From Bifidobacterium saguini DSM 23967 (GTDB taxonomy: Bacteria; Actinomycetota; Actinomycetes; Actinomycetales; Bifidobacteriaceae), in assembly GCF_000741715.1 (NCBI RefSeq), contig NZ_JGZN01000009.1, forward strand, positions 1 through 47,827: DNA of 47,827 nucleotides. Reading direction: 5' to 3'. The notes below the pieces were generated by a model. It had not been told where the DNA came from. It did no database searches and saw only the letters and a list, made by a program, of their open reading frames with translations. Position 1 is the stretch's first letter, and each line of letters starts with the position of its first letter. This document shows positions 33,076 through 43,343 of the stretch, in pieces. The translations under genes were made by a program, and so were the position numbers.

Positions 33076-33384
33076 ATGTACGCGATTGTGAAGGCCGGTG
33101 GCCATCAGGAAAAGGTCGAGGTTGGCGATACCATCCTCGTGAACCGTCTCGACGCTAAGAAGGGCGACACCGTGGAGTTCCCGGTTGCTCTTCTGGTTGA
33201 CGGCACCAAGGTTACCCTCGGCGCTAAGGATCTGGCTGCTGTCTCCGTCAAGGCTGAAGTCGTTGACGACGAGGCCAAGGGTCCGAAGATCAACATCCAG
33301 AAGTACAAGAACAAGACCGGTGTTGCTCGTCGTAAGGGCCACCGCCAGAAGCTGACCGCCGTCAAGGTCACGGCGATCGCCTGA
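33076..33384 (+). CDS. rplU: 50S ribosomal protein L21 (bL21)
   Basis: 102 residues, the normal length. Begins [20 protein letters not shown], and contains [20 protein letters not shown], the typical C-terminal rRNA-binding loop. I chose ATG 33076 with AAAGGA 6 nt upstream; the frame opens earlier at 33037 but without family similarity. Twenty-two bp upstream of rpmA, in the conserved rne-rplU-rpmA-obgE-proB order. Confidence 0.97.
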   Translation: MYAIVKAGGHQEKVEVGDTILVNRLDAKKGDTVEFPVALLVDGTKVTLGAKDLAAVSVKAEVVDDEAKGPKINIQKYKNKTGVARRKGHRQKLTAVKVTAIA

Positions 33385-33406
33385 GTCATAGAAAGGACCA
33401 TGAATC

Positions 33407-33658
33407 ATGGCACATAAGAAGGGTGCGTCCAGCTCTCGTAACGGTCGCGATTCGTCGCCTCAGTACCTCGGCGTGAAGAAGTTCGGCGGTGAAGCTGTCG
33501 TGGCCGGCAACATCATCGTTCGCCAGCGTGGCACCAACTTCCACCCGGGCCAGAACGTTGGCATGGGCAAGGATCACACGCTGTTCGCCCTTGCTGACGG
33601 CTCCGTGAAGTTCGCTGTCCGCCGCGACCGCAAGGTCGTCGACGTGATTGCTGCCTGA
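33407..33658 (+). CDS. rpmA: 50S ribosomal protein L27 (bL27)
   Basis: 83 residues: [20 protein letters not shown] at the N-terminus, which reaches the peptidyl transferase centre, followed by [20 protein letters not shown] and RGTNFHPG. No cleavable N-terminal extension of the Firmicutes type: the start directly precedes AHKKG. GAAAGGACC lies upstream. Cotranscribed with rplU. Confidence 0.97.
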   Translation: MAHKKGASSSRNGRDSSPQYLGVKKFGGEAVVAGNIIVRQRGTNFHPGQNVGMGKDHTLFALADGSVKFAVRRDRKVVDVIAA

Positions 33659-33688
33659 GCGATCGCTAGACTTCTAGCAGACTTACAT

Positions 33689-33730
33689 AAAACCGCACTG
33701 TGCGCTTATCCAAGCGCCAGTGCGGTTTTT
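33689..33730 (+). terminator. Rho-independent terminator after rpmA
   Basis: AAAACCGCACTG...CAGTGCGGTTTTT with an inner GCGC/GCGC pairing around TTATCCAA. Strong stem and T-run; separates rplU-rpmA from obgE. Confidence 0.88.
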
Positions 33731-33781
33731 CATTGTTGTATCCGATCTTGCTCGAGGGAATGGCACAGTGCGCTCTGATGA

Positions 33782-35530
<1,749 letters not shown>

Positions 35531-35532
35531 TC

Positions 35533-36666
35533 ATGAGCACACCGAGCCAAGCCGAGGTTCGCAGAAGTATTGCTGCAGCCGGCACCATCGTGGTCAAAGT
35601 AGGTTCCAGTTCGCTGACTCAGCCAAGCGGCCATCTTGACCCCGCCAAGCTGGATGCGCTGGCCGCGGCCTTGGCTCAGGTGCGACTGATGGGCGGCCGC
35701 GTAGTACTGGTCTCCTCCGGTGCTATTGCGGCCGGCTTTGGTCCGCTCGGATTCGACTCGCGCCCTGCCGATGTTGCGACTCAGCAGGCCACCGCAGCAG
35801 TTGGCCAAGGCCTGCTGATGGCCCGGTATGAGACTGCGTTCGGTCGGTTCGGTATCCGCGTGGGCCAAATTCTAATTACTGCTGAGGATACGATTCGTGC
35901 CACGCAATACCGCAATGTGCAGCGCACGCTGGATCGTTTGCTCGACCTCGGCGTGGTGCCGATCATCAACGAAAATGATTCGCTGGCCTCCAATGAGATT
36001 CGATTCGGTGATAATGACCGACTCTCCGCATTGATTGCCAACCTTGTGCGCGCGGAGGCGTTGGTACTGCTTACCGATGTGGATGCGCTGTACACGGCAC
36101 CGCCTTCCCAGCCTGGTTCGCATCGAGTGGAATATGTGCCCAATGTGATTGATGCGTTGGGTGATATCACTGTTTCAGGTTCCGGTTCCAAAGTCGGCAC
36201 GGGCGGCATGGTCACCAAGCTGGAAGCCGCTCGTGTGGCAGCTGTTTCTGGTATTCCGACCGTACTGACCTGTGCGGCAAATGCTGGCCCGGCCATGATG
36301 GGAGACCCAGTGGGCACGGTATTCGCGCCTGTGAAAGCGCGCGGTTCTTCACGCCGCTTGTGGATTGGTTTTGCCGCCGAGCCACGCGGCAGCATTATGG
36401 TTGATGCCGGAGCTGCCAAGGCCATACGTGGTGGCCGCGCGTCGCTGCTTGCGGCCGGTGCACTTGAAGCACGTGGTGATTTCTCCGCCGGTGACCCGGT
36501 ATGGATTGATGATGAAGCCGGTACCCACTTGGCTCGCGGCCTCGCCGGTTTCGATTCCGAGGAAATTCCGCAGATGCTCGGCCGCAATACCGCACAGCTC
36601 AAGCGGTTCCTCGGCCCCGAGTATGCGCACCCGCTGGTGCACCGCGACAATCTCGTGCTGGTGTGA
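35533..36666 (+). CDS. proB: Glutamate 5-kinase
   Basis: 377 residues. First step of proline synthesis: ATP-dependent phosphorylation of glutamate. The amino-acid kinase domain (about 15-265) has VVKVGSSSLT, LVSSGAIAAGFGPLGF, INENDSLASNEIRFGDND and SGSGSKVGTGGMVTKLEAA. The C-terminal PUA domain (about 285-365) contains ALEARGDFSAGDPVWI. The start codon lies 2 bp after the obgE stop, so translation is probably coupled. proA is not in the window. Confidence 0.96.
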   Translation: MSTPSQAEVRRSIAAAGTIVVKVGSSSLTQPSGHLDPAKLDALAAALAQVRLMGGRVVLVSSGAIAAGFGPLGFDSRPADVATQQATAAVGQGLLMARYETAFGRFGIRVGQILITAEDTIRATQYRNVQRTLDRLLDLGVVPIINENDSLASNEIRFGDNDRLSALIANLVRAEALVLLTDVDALYTAPPSQPGSHRVEYVPNVIDALGDITVSGSGSKVGTGGMVTKLEAARVAAVSGIPTVLTCAANAGPAMMGDPVGTVFAPVKARGSSRRLWIGFAAEPRGSIMVDAGAAKAIRGGRASLLAAGALEARGDFSAGDPVWIDDEAGTHLARGLAGFDSEEIPQMLGRNTAQLKRFLGPEYAHPLVHRDNLVLV

Positions 36667-36809
36667 CATTTCCTCCACGGTGTAGCAAATCTCTTGTAAT
36701 ACAATCTCTAAAAATGGCGTTATTCCGCCAATGTGAATAATGAGGGTTGCCACACGGTGGAGTATTTACAACACCGTGGAAGGGTGACTGGCTATAACGG
36801 CACTCACCC

Positions 36810-36838
36810 TTGGCAACATCGTGTGTTCGGGCTATCGT
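36810..36838 (+). promoter_or_regulatory. Promoter predicted to give a leaderless aminotransferase mRNA
   Basis: TTGGCA (36810-36815), 17-bp spacer, TATCGT (36833-36838), then 7 bp to the ATG at 36846. The transcription start would fall on or next to the A of the start codon, and there is no Shine-Dalgarno. Confidence 0.65.
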
Positions 36839-36845
36839 GTGAACC

Positions 36846-38057
36846 ATGACTATGGCTGAATGGCAAACACTTTCCGACCGTATTAACACCGTGGCCCCAA
36901 GTGCCACCCTCGCCGTTGATTCCAAGGCTAAGGCAATGAAGGCTGCTGGCCTCGATGTTATTGGTTTTGGCGCTGGCGAGCCGAACTTCCCGACTCCTGC
37001 CAACGTAGTCAAGGCAGCCGCTGACGCTTGCCTCGACCCGAAGAACTACAAGTACACGCCGACCCCGGGTCTGCCGGAGCTACGCGAGGCGATTGCCGCC
37101 AAGGTGCTGCGTGATTCCGGCTACGAAGTCACCGCTGATCAGGTGGTGGTGACCAACGGCGGTAAGCAGGCTGTGTATGAATCCTTCCAGATTTTGCTGA
37201 ACCCTGGTGATGAGGTCATTATCCCGACGCCGTACTGGACCAGCTACCCGGAGGCTGTGAAGCTGGCCGGTGGCGTGCCGGTTGAAGTGTTCGCTGGTGC
37301 TGATGTGAACTTCGAGCCGTCACTTGAGGCTCTGGAAGCCGCTCGCACCGAACGCACCAAGGCCATCATCGTGAATTCTCCGAACAATCCGACCGGTGCC
37401 GTGTGGAAGCCGGAAACCGTGGAAGCCATCGGCCGCTGGGCTGTGGAACATCACATTTGGATTATTTCCGATGAGATTTACGAGCACCTGAACTATGACG
37501 ACGCACACACCACCTACATCGGTGCGGCGGTGCCTGAATGCCGTAATCAGCTGTTGGTGCTCAACGGTGTGGCGAAAACCTATGCCATGCCGGGTTGGCG
37601 CGTGGGCTGGATGGTCGCTCCGGTTGAAGTGGCCAAGGCTGCCACCAAGCTGCAGGGCCATATGACCTCGAACGTGGCCAATATTTCTCAGCGTGCTGCT
37701 CTGGCCGCTGTGGCAGGCCCATTGGACGAGGTGTACAAGATGCGTGAGGCCTTTGATGTGCGCCGTAAGGCCATCGTGGCTGCTCTGAACGATATCGAAG
37801 GCGTGCATTGCCCGACACCGACCGGTGCGTTCTACGCATTCGCAGACATCACTGCTCTGCTCGGCAAGCCGCTTGGCCCGAACGGTACCGTGTGCGCCAC
37901 TTCCGCCGATTTCGCCGCGGCTCTGCTCGACGAAGCTCATGTGGCTGCCGTGCCCGGTGAGGCGTTCGGCGCCCCCGGCTACCTGCGCTTCTCCTATGCT
38001 CTGGCTGACGCTGACCTGGCCGCAGGCATGAAGCGCTTCCAGGAGTGGGCCAAATAA
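36846..38057 (+). CDS. Pyridoxal-phosphate aminotransferase, aspartate type (class I)
   Basis: 403 residues of fold-type I, subgroup Ib aspartate aminotransferases. Motifs in order: [72 protein letters not shown], and the PLP-binding Lys244 in [16 protein letters not shown]. It likely transfers amino groups between aspartate or other amino acids and 2-oxoglutarate; substrate range (aspartate, aromatic or prephenate) cannot be fixed. The promoter has a perfect 17-bp spacer and predicts a leaderless transcript. A second in-frame ATG is two codons downstream. Confidence 0.92.
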   Translation: MTMAEWQTLSDRINTVAPSATLAVDSKAKAMKAAGLDVIGFGAGEPNFPTPANVVKAAADACLDPKNYKYTPTPGLPELREAIAAKVLRDSGYEVTADQVVVTNGGKQAVYESFQILLNPGDEVIIPTPYWTSYPEAVKLAGGVPVEVFAGADVNFEPSLEALEAARTERTKAIIVNSPNNPTGAVWKPETVEAIGRWAVEHHIWIISDEIYEHLNYDDAHTTYIGAAVPECRNQLLVLNGVAKTYAMPGWRVGWMVAPVEVAKAATKLQGHMTSNVANISQRAALAAVAGPLDEVYKMREAFDVRRKAIVAALNDIEGVHCPTPTGAFYAFADITALLGKPLGPNGTVCATSADFAAALLDEAHVAAVPGEAFGAPGYLRFSYALADADLAAGMKRFQEWAK

Positions 38058-38079
38058 GCGCGACACGCGATTTGCTTTA

Positions 38080-38161
38080 ATCCACCTCAGCCGTTACTAT
38101 ATCGATTTGGCGGTTTTCGCCGTGGCGGAGCGTTCTCTAGAGAACATCGGCCGAGGTGGAT
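38080..38161. repeat. Inverted repeat upstream of tRNA-Trp
   Basis: Arms ATCCACCTCAGCCG (38080-38093) and CGGCCGAGGTGGAT (38148-38161) match at 13 of 14 positions and enclose 54 bp. Inside is GTTCTCTAGAGAAC, a perfect 14-bp palindrome (38132-38145). It may form a terminator for the aminotransferase or a processing structure just before the tRNA. Confidence 0.6.
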
Positions 38162-38168
38162 AACACCT

Positions 38169-38244
38169 AGGGAAGTGGCGCAATTGGTAGCGCAACGGTC
38201 TCCAAAACCGTAGGTTGTGGGTTCGAGTCCCGCCTTCCCTGCCA
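38169..38244 (+). tRNA. trnW: tRNA-Trp (anticodon CCA), with encoded CCA end
   Basis: Acceptor AGGGAAG pairs with CTTCCCT. The D arm contains AATTGGTAG, the anticodon loop is CTCCAAA (anticodon CCA), and the T arm contains GGGTTCGAGTCCC. The mature body is 38169-38241, with discriminator G followed by a genomically encoded CCA. It precedes secE, a conserved actinobacterial arrangement. Confidence 0.96.
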
Positions 38245-38282
38245 AGTTTTCTAATAATCAAGCAGCTGACGCGAGGTACAGA

Positions 38283-38510
38283 ATGGCTAAGACGAGCAAG
38301 AATGAAAAGGCAGTCAAGCCGAATGTCTTCATGCGTATTGGTCTGTTTATCAAGCAGATCGTCGACGAGCTTCGCAAGGTCGTTACTCCTACTGCCAAGG
38401 AACTCTTCTTCTGGTCTCTGGCTGTGTTCATCTTCGTGCTGCTGCTGATGGCCCTGGTCACTGGCATGGACTTCGGTCTGGGCAAGGCGACTCTGTGGCT
38501 GTTTGGCTGA
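38283..38510 (+). CDS. secE: Preprotein translocase subunit SecE
   Basis: 75 residues, a small single-membrane-span SecE. A cytoplasmic Lys-rich N-terminus and amphipathic segment (FIKQIVDELRKVVTPTAKEL) precede one hydrophobic helix (LAVFIFVLLLMALVTGM). It clamps SecY in the SecYEG channel. I chose ATG 38283, with GCGAGG upstream; the frame extends back into the tRNA and that part is not coding. nusG follows 28 bp later. Confidence 0.94.
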   Translation: MAKTSKNEKAVKPNVFMRIGLFIKQIVDELRKVVTPTAKELFFWSLAVFIFVLLLMALVTGMDFGLGKATLWLFG

Positions 38511-38538
38511 TTCCAACAACCTAAGGTGAAACACACTC

Positions 38539-39375
38539 ATGAGTGACGAACTGAATCTCGAGAACCTCGACGCTGTTCTGCCGAACGAGGGAACTGAAGC
38601 TGAGGCTCCGGCTGAGGTTGAAGCTCCTGAGGCCACTGCTGAGGTTCCGGCTACTGAACCGGCTCCTGTTGCATCCACCGAAACCGGCGATGCATCTGTG
38701 GCGTTGGATGAAGAAGACGAGACCGAGGTCAACGAGTCTGAAGAAGCTGAAGGCACCGATGCTGGTCAGCAGGCCGTTGAAGAGTTCTCCAAGTCTCTGC
38801 GTTCCCTTGACGGTAAGTGGTATGTGCTCCACACCTACTCTGGTTATGAGAAGCGTGTGAAGACCAACATCGAATCTCGCGTGGCTTCCTTCGGCATGGA
38901 AGATCAGATTTTCCAGGTTGAAGTTCCGATGGAAGAAGTCGAGAAGCACACCGAAAAGGGCAAGAAGGTTATTACCCGCGTTCGCGTCCCTGGTTATGTG
39001 CTGATTCGTATGTGGCCGGATGAGAATGCTCGCCGCATTGTTCGTGAGACTGAAGGTGTCACTGGCTTTGTTGGTCCGACCAAGGATCCGGCTCCGCTTT
39101 CCCGCAAGGAAGTCGTCCAGATGATGGCTCCGATGATTGCTTCCGAAGCTCTCAAGGCTGCTGGCGACAAGCCTGCCGCAGCCAAGAAGCGCAAGGTTGA
39201 AGTCTCCTACGCTGTTGGCGATCAGGTCACCGTCACCGATGGTCCTTTCGCCACTATGGAAGCTGTCGTATCCGAGGTCGAGCCCACCACTCAGAAGCTC
39301 ACCGTGCTCGTGTCCATCTTCGGTCGCGATACGCCGGTGGAGCTGGGCTTCCACCAGGTCAAGAAGCTGGATTAA
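38539..39375 (+). CDS. nusG: Transcription termination/antitermination factor NusG
   Basis: 278 residues. An acidic Glu/Ala/Pro-rich extension of about 90 residues precedes the NGN domain (from about 93: [20 protein letters not shown]). Then come [17 protein letters not shown] and the C-terminal KOW domain (about 225-275: [20 protein letters not shown]). NusG binds RNA polymerase and couples it to Rho or the ribosome. Acidic N-terminal extensions are common in actinobacteria. AAGGTGA precedes the ATG. Ends in a TTCG-loop terminator. Confidence 0.96.
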   Translation: MSDELNLENLDAVLPNEGTEAEAPAEVEAPEATAEVPATEPAPVASTETGDASVALDEEDETEVNESEEAEGTDAGQQAVEEFSKSLRSLDGKWYVLHTYSGYEKRVKTNIESRVASFGMEDQIFQVEVPMEEVEKHTEKGKKVITRVRVPGYVLIRMWPDENARRIVRETEGVTGFVGPTKDPAPLSRKEVVQMMAPMIASEALKAAGDKPAAAKKRKVEVSYAVGDQVTVTDGPFATMEAVVSEVEPTTQKLTVLVSIFGRDTPVELGFHQVKKLD

Positions 39376-39385
39376 GGTTTTTGAA

Positions 39386-39417
39386 AGAGCTCGACTTCGG
39401 TCGGGCTCTTCTTTTTA
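39386..39417 (+). terminator. Terminator after nusG with a TTCG tetraloop
   Basis: AGAGCTCGAC-TTCG-GTCGGGCTCT, a 10-bp stem with one wobble pair and a stable UUCG-type loop, followed by TCTTTTT. Confidence 0.92.
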
Positions 39418-39837
39418 TCCAGGCCTACCCGCATTTTCATCTATACCTCTGCCCACATCGTCCAGAATTGGGAGATTGGGGCTGTTTTCCTGAATTATGG
39501 ACGATGAATGAGTCTGAGCGTCCAAAATTCGGGGTGATGCGACTGGACGCCGTAGAAGGGCTGCCATCGTTGTTTACGATGGAGATGTTCATAGCCGTAA
39601 TTGAATGTTGCGAAGCGGCGTGTTGTCCAATCGGCCTCGCATAATAGGAAAGCTTGTGTCTGGAGGGAAGACCCGCTAGCACAGCACAGCAATTATAAGT
39701 TGCGGGAGGAGACCGGTCTCGGACCAGCAGCCTCAATCACACACGGATAAAAAAATGAGTCAAGACTGTGTGCGAATGAATGCTGAGAATAGATTCGGCC
39801 ACCATTCGAACCGCGTTATAGAAAGAAGAACCATATT
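39418..39837. other. Intergenic region nusG to rplK, including structured rplK leader
   Basis: A 420-bp gap. The first part holds palindrome array E (39456-39550). The second part looks like a leader: CCCGC (39672) can pair with GCGGG (39702), GAGACCGGTCTC at 39709-39720 is a perfect palindrome, and CACAC/GTGTG stretches near 39739 and 39766 can pair. Ribosomal protein L1 autoregulates this operon in other bacteria through its leader; an L1-type site is possible but not proven here. -10-like hexamers (CATAAT near 39640, TATAAG near 39694) exist without good -35 boxes. Confidence 0.45.
39456..39550. repeat. Tandem palindrome array E (CGTCCA-AATTCGGG arms, 60-bp step)
   Basis: Forward arms CGTCCAGAATTGGG at 39459 and CGTCCAAAATTCGGG at 39519, exactly 60 bp apart. 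One full reverse arm (CCTGAATTATGGACG, 39489-39503) closes a 16-nt loop, and the outer bases CAT/ATG extend the first palindrome. The second reverse arm is decayed to CTGGACG (39543-39549). The layout resembles arrays A-C, and the AATTCGGG part matches the arm of A and B. Confidence 0.7.
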
Positions 39838-40269
39838 ATGGCTCCCAAGAAGAAAGTCTCAGCGCTGATCAAGCTGCAGATTCAGGCAGGCAAGGCCAAC
39901 CCGGCCCCGCCGCTGGGTCCGGCTCTGGGTTCCCACGGCGTGAACATCATGGATTTCTGCAAGGCATACAATGCCCAGACGCAGGACAAGATGGGTCAGG
40001 TCATCCCTGTCGAGATCACCGTTTACGAGGATCGCTCCTTCACCTTCGTTCTCAAGACCCCGCCGGCAGCAGCTCTGCTGAAGAAGGCCGCTGGCATTGA
40101 GAAGGGCACCGAGAACCCGCTGACCCATAAGGTCGGCTCTGTTACCAAGGCGCAGGTCCGCGAAATCGCTGAGATCAAGATGGAAGATCTGTCTGCTCGC
40201 GACATCGAGGCCGGCATGAAGATCATCGAGGGCACTGCTCGCTCGATGGGCATCACGGTTACGGACTGA
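39838..40269 (+). CDS. rplK: 50S ribosomal protein L11 (uL11)
   Basis: 143 residues, normal length. The N-terminal domain has [20 protein letters not shown], the proline-rich hinge region that is the thiostrepton-sensitive site with 23S rRNA, then [14 protein letters not shown]. The C-terminal rRNA-binding domain has [19 protein letters not shown] and [10 protein letters not shown]. The ribosome-binding site is purine-rich but weak (AGAAAGAAG). First gene of the rplK-rplA operon. Confidence 0.97.
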   Translation: MAPKKKVSALIKLQIQAGKANPAPPLGPALGSHGVNIMDFCKAYNAQTQDKMGQVIPVEITVYEDRSFTFVLKTPPAAALLKKAAGIEKGTENPLTHKVGSVTKAQVREIAEIKMEDLSARDIEAGMKIIEGTARSMGITVTD

Positions 40270-40284
40270 TAAGGAGATAGACAG

Positions 40285-40977
40285 ATGGTAAAGCGTTCCA
40301 AGAAGTACCGCGAAGCCGCTGAGCGCGTCGATCGCAACAACCTCTACACCGCCAACGAGGCCATCGCTCTCCTGAAGAGCATGCCCTCCTACAACTTCGA
40401 CCAGACCGTCGAAGCTGTGTTCCGTCTGAACGTTGACCCGCGCAAGGCTGATCAGCTCGTGCGTGGCACCGTCAACCTGCCTCACGGCACTGGTAAGACC
40501 GCTAAGGTCCTCGTGTTCGCTCGTGGCCCGAAGGCCACCGAAGCTACCGAGGCTGGCGCTGACATCGTCGGCGATGACGACCTGATCGCAAAGGTTCAGG
40601 ACGGCTTCCTCGACTTCGACGCCGTGGTCGCTACCCCGGACATGATGGGCAAGGTCGGCCGTCTGGGCCGTGTGCTCGGTCCGCGTGGCCTCATGCCGAA
40701 CCCGAAGACCGGCACCGTGACTATGGATGTCACCAAGGCTGTCAAGGACATCAAGGGCGGCAAGATCGAGTTCCGTGTCGACAAGAACGGCAACCTGAGC
40801 TTCCTCATCGGCAAGCTGAGCTTCGATGAGTCCGCTCTGGACGAGAACTTCAAGGCTGTGGCCGACGAAGTCAAGCGTCTGAAGCCGACCACCGTGAAGG
40901 GCCGTTACCTGACCAAGGCAACCATCACCTCCACGATGAACCCGGGCGTTCCGGTTGACCCGAACACCCTGGCCTGA
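40285..40977 (+). CDS. rplA: 50S ribosomal protein L1 (uL1)
   Basis: 230 residues. Begins [20 protein letters not shown]; the family signature is [18 protein letters not shown], followed by [17 protein letters not shown]. Forms the L1 stalk and in other bacteria represses its own operon. AAGGAG precedes the ATG, which is 15 bp after the rplK stop. Ends in a strong terminator. Confidence 0.97.
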   Translation: MVKRSKKYREAAERVDRNNLYTANEAIALLKSMPSYNFDQTVEAVFRLNVDPRKADQLVRGTVNLPHGTGKTAKVLVFARGPKATEATEAGADIVGDDDLIAKVQDGFLDFDAVVATPDMMGKVGRLGRVLGPRGLMPNPKTGTVTMDVTKAVKDIKGGKIEFRVDKNGNLSFLIGKLSFDESALDENFKAVADEVKRLKPTTVKGRYLTKATITSTMNPGVPVDPNTLA

Positions 40978-41002
40978 GCGAGGCTAGCTGAATAAGCTAC
41001 TC

Positions 41003-41037
41003 AAGGGGGACTTTCCGCCAAGGGAAGTCCCCCTTTT
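41003..41037 (+). terminator. Rho-independent terminator after rplA
   Basis: AAGGGGGACTTTCC pairs with GGGAAGTCCCCCTT around a short GCCAA loop, followed by TTTT. Confidence 0.9.
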
Positions 41038-41060
41038 CGTGCCCTCCTGCATCAGAACAA

Positions 41061-42371
41061 TCAGGACGCATCAGGAAACTGCATCAGCACATTCACCACA
41101 AAGAACCCATCTTGATACTGCATATCAATCATGCCGTCGTATTGATTGACAATGGCTCGCACAACTCGCAATCCAATGCCATGATGTTGAGCATCGCGTT
41201 TCGTTGTGCGCAGCAGTCGGTTGTTGGACAACACATCATGTGCGGAACGATTACCGATACTGATCCGTAAAAATCCCTTCACCTGCTGAATCTCAATATG
41301 TAGCTCGCGTTGCCCTTCGGCTTTCTTCACGCTTGCGTCAATCGCATTGTCCAGCAGATTAAGCATGAGCGCGCATAGGTCCTGATCATTGAACGGCAGA
41401 TTTGCGGGCACGGTAAGATTCGTTGTCACCGCAATATGCGCGCGTCGTGCCTCGCCAATTTTCTGCGTAAGTACCAAATCCAAAGTTGGATTGCCGGTGT
41501 TGATCTCATCCATCGACGTAAGACGGAAATTGAGCTCCGTATCCAAATATTGTTCAAGCGTAGTGTATTCATGCCGCTTGACCAGCGAATCGATGTAAAA
41601 ATACGTGTTCTTCATCTCGTGTCGCTCTTTACGGAACTGGTCAATCGAGGCACGCGATCGTTCGAATTGTTCAACTTGCGCATTCAGCCGCGTGTTCACC
41701 GCAGCCATTTCGGCATTGCGCTTCAATTCAGTGGTGGAAAGATACGTGAGTATATAGTTCAGCGTCACCAACCAGAACACAATAAGGTTAAAAGCCAGCA
41801 GATGTTCACTGTTAGAGCCAAAAATCTGGCCCGATAACGTGGCGATAATCGTAATCGTGAAGGTGCACAGTGAGAATGTCAGCCAATAGCGGCGAGGCAA
41901 TCGCACAGTCGGAGCGAATCGGATAAGGAACCATCCGCAGGCAGCCAGAAGCGCGTAATACATCAGATACCAGAGTCCCGCAGACCATGTTCCGGAATCT
42001 GCAATATCAACTCCCGTAACTATGACGGTAAGCGGCAGCAACATTGATTTGAGCATCACCACAGCGAAACCAGTGGTAACAACAAATCCGCATTCATTCA
42101 GAAATGACCCGCGCAAAACGAGCCGTGCGAACAGCATTGTGCCAAGGAACAGAAACATCACGTACGCGGTATATCCGCCGTACAGCATTTCCACAGGGCG
42201 ATACATCAGAAAGAACACTACAGATGCGGCCAGCACAACTGCCGCATGCGCCACCGGACGCAAACGCGTCGCATAATTGCAAGACGCAACAATCAGCATA
42301 TATAGAAACGAACATGCTGCTTCCACGCCTACCCATGATGGTGCAAACAAAGCATCGAAAATTGCCGCCAT
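41061..42371 (-). CDS. AgrC-like sensor histidine kinase (GHKL ATPase)
   Basis: 436 residues. About six membrane segments occupy residues 1-210, followed by a coiled-coil linker and a dimerisation region whose phospho-accepting His251 lies in KERHEMKN, the HPK10-type H-box. The ATPase domain has LMLNLLDNAIDA (N-box) and HHGIGLRVVRAIVNQYDGMI (G-box). This is the AgrC/quorum-peptide sensor class, with a polytopic membrane input domain and no large extracellular domain. The start ATG overlaps the stop of the response regulator gene (TGATG), so the two are cotranslated. The signal is unknown; no AgrB- or AgrD-like gene is present next to it. Confidence 0.9.
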   Translation of the reverse strand: MAAIFDALFAPSWVGVEAACSFLYMLIVASCNYATRLRPVAHAAVVLAASVVFFLMYRPVEMLYGGYTAYVMFLFLGTMLFARLVLRGSFLNECGFVVTTGFAVVMLKSMLLPLTVIVTGVDIADSGTWSAGLWYLMYYALLAACGWFLIRFAPTVRLPRRYWLTFSLCTFTITIIATLSGQIFGSNSEHLLAFNLIVFWLVTLNYILTYLSTTELKRNAEMAAVNTRLNAQVEQFERSRASIDQFRKERHEMKNTYFYIDSLVKRHEYTTLEQYLDTELNFRLTSMDEINTGNPTLDLVLTQKIGEARRAHIAVTTNLTVPANLPFNDQDLCALMLNLLDNAIDASVKKAEGQRELHIEIQQVKGFLRISIGNRSAHDVLSNNRLLRTTKRDAQHHGIGLRVVRAIVNQYDGMIDMQYQDGFFVVNVLMQFPDAS

Positions 42372-43144
42372 CAGCAGTTCCTCTCTGATGAGTCTGTGTT
42401 GTGCAGCACATTCTGCCGATTCATCACAGCCATGAACGCGGTTTTGACTGCCTCGCGGTGACTTCTTCCAATCGGTATCATGCTGCGATTATCCAAGGTG
42501 AGTGAATCTTTGCCGATGGAAAAGATGAATCGGCAATTTACCAGAAAACTACGGTGACATTGCACGAATCCGTATGGCGCCAAACGCTCAGCCAATGCGC
42601 CTAATCGGCATTGGATTTTCGTGGCGCCGGTGGTCGTGGTGAATAAACATTGCTTGCCCATCGCTTCAATCACCATAAGCTGCTGGACATCGAACGAATA
42701 GATGTTGCTGGAATGTAATTCCTCGATAGTGACCAAGGTTTTGCGCGAGTCGCGTAACTCGCGAGTCACGGCTTGCACCAGATGCGGCAGCCCCTCCAGG
42801 AAATGACTTTTCCGCAGAAAATACAGTGGCTGAACATCAAAAGTTTGGAACACCATCTCCTCTTTATTGGAGATAAACACTACTGCGGTATGCAATCCTG
42901 AGTTACGCAGTCGTTTGGTTAATTCGATGCCGTTGAGCCGTGGCATATCAATGTCGAGAAACAGTACATCGTAGTGCGTGCCGCGTTCGATGGCTGCGAG
43001 CAGTCGTTCCGGCTTGTCATAGGCGTCGAACGACATGGACAGTTGCGATGCGGCGAATGCTCGATTCAGCAGTTGATCGATATAGGCAAGACTGTTGGCA
43101 TCATCCTCGCAAATTGCAGCCCGATGCTTTACCTGTGCAGCCAC
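42371..43144 (-). CDS. LytTR (AgrA-like) response regulator
   Basis: 257 residues from the chosen start. The receiver domain has ICEDD (acidic pocket), the phospho-accepting Asp64 in VLFLDIDMPRLNG, and a switch Lys in LRKSH. The C-terminal LytTR DNA-binding domain runs from about 140 to 240 (IQCRLGALAERLAPYGFVQC, then HRSFLVN). I chose GTG 43144 because GAGGAGGAG lies about 6 nt upstream; the in-frame ATG at 43177 has no ribosome-binding site. It is divergent from the GH3 gene, and the intervening region carries 9-bp direct repeats of the kind LytTR proteins bind. Confidence 0.88.
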   Translation of the reverse strand: MAAQVKHRAAICEDDANSLAYIDQLLNRAFAASQLSMSFDAYDKPERLLAAIERGTHYDVLFLDIDMPRLNGIELTKRLRNSGLHTAVVFISNKEEMVFQTFDVQPLYFLRKSHFLEGLPHLVQAVTRELRDSRKTLVTIEELHSSNIYSFDVQQLMVIEAMGKQCLFTTTTGATKIQCRLGALAERLAPYGFVQCHRSFLVNCRFIFSIGKDSLTLDNRSMIPIGRSHREAVKTAFMAVMNRQNVLHNTDSSERNC

Positions 43145-43220
43145 GTTGCTCTCCTCCTCGATGCGTGTTGCTGCCATTGTAAAAGGGGCCTGTCTGCGTC
43201 ATCAACCGCGAATACAGCTA

Positions 43221-43249
43221 TTCATTCCATATTCGTGCTGTTCATTCCA
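43221..43249. promoter_or_regulatory. Predicted LytTR regulator binding site
   Basis: Two identical 9-mers TTCATTCCA at 43221-43229 and 43241-43249, 20 bp apart start to start, with an 11-bp spacer. LytTR regulators of the AgrA type bind pairs of about 9-bp direct repeats separated by roughly two helical turns. The site lies 77 bp from the regulator start and 95 bp from the GH3 start. Confidence 0.6.
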
Positions 43250-43343
43250 AACAAGGATTTACGCGTTCCGATAGCGGCAATCTATTGAATGACACAACAG
43301 TTGGTATGCGCTGAAGCATACTTCTCAATGACAGGAGAATCCA

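Noticed and set aside
41061..43144. Complete agr-type quorum-sensing locus
   Set aside because: Only the sensor and regulator are present; no AgrB-like peptidase or AgrD-like short peptide gene could be found in the flanking sequence.
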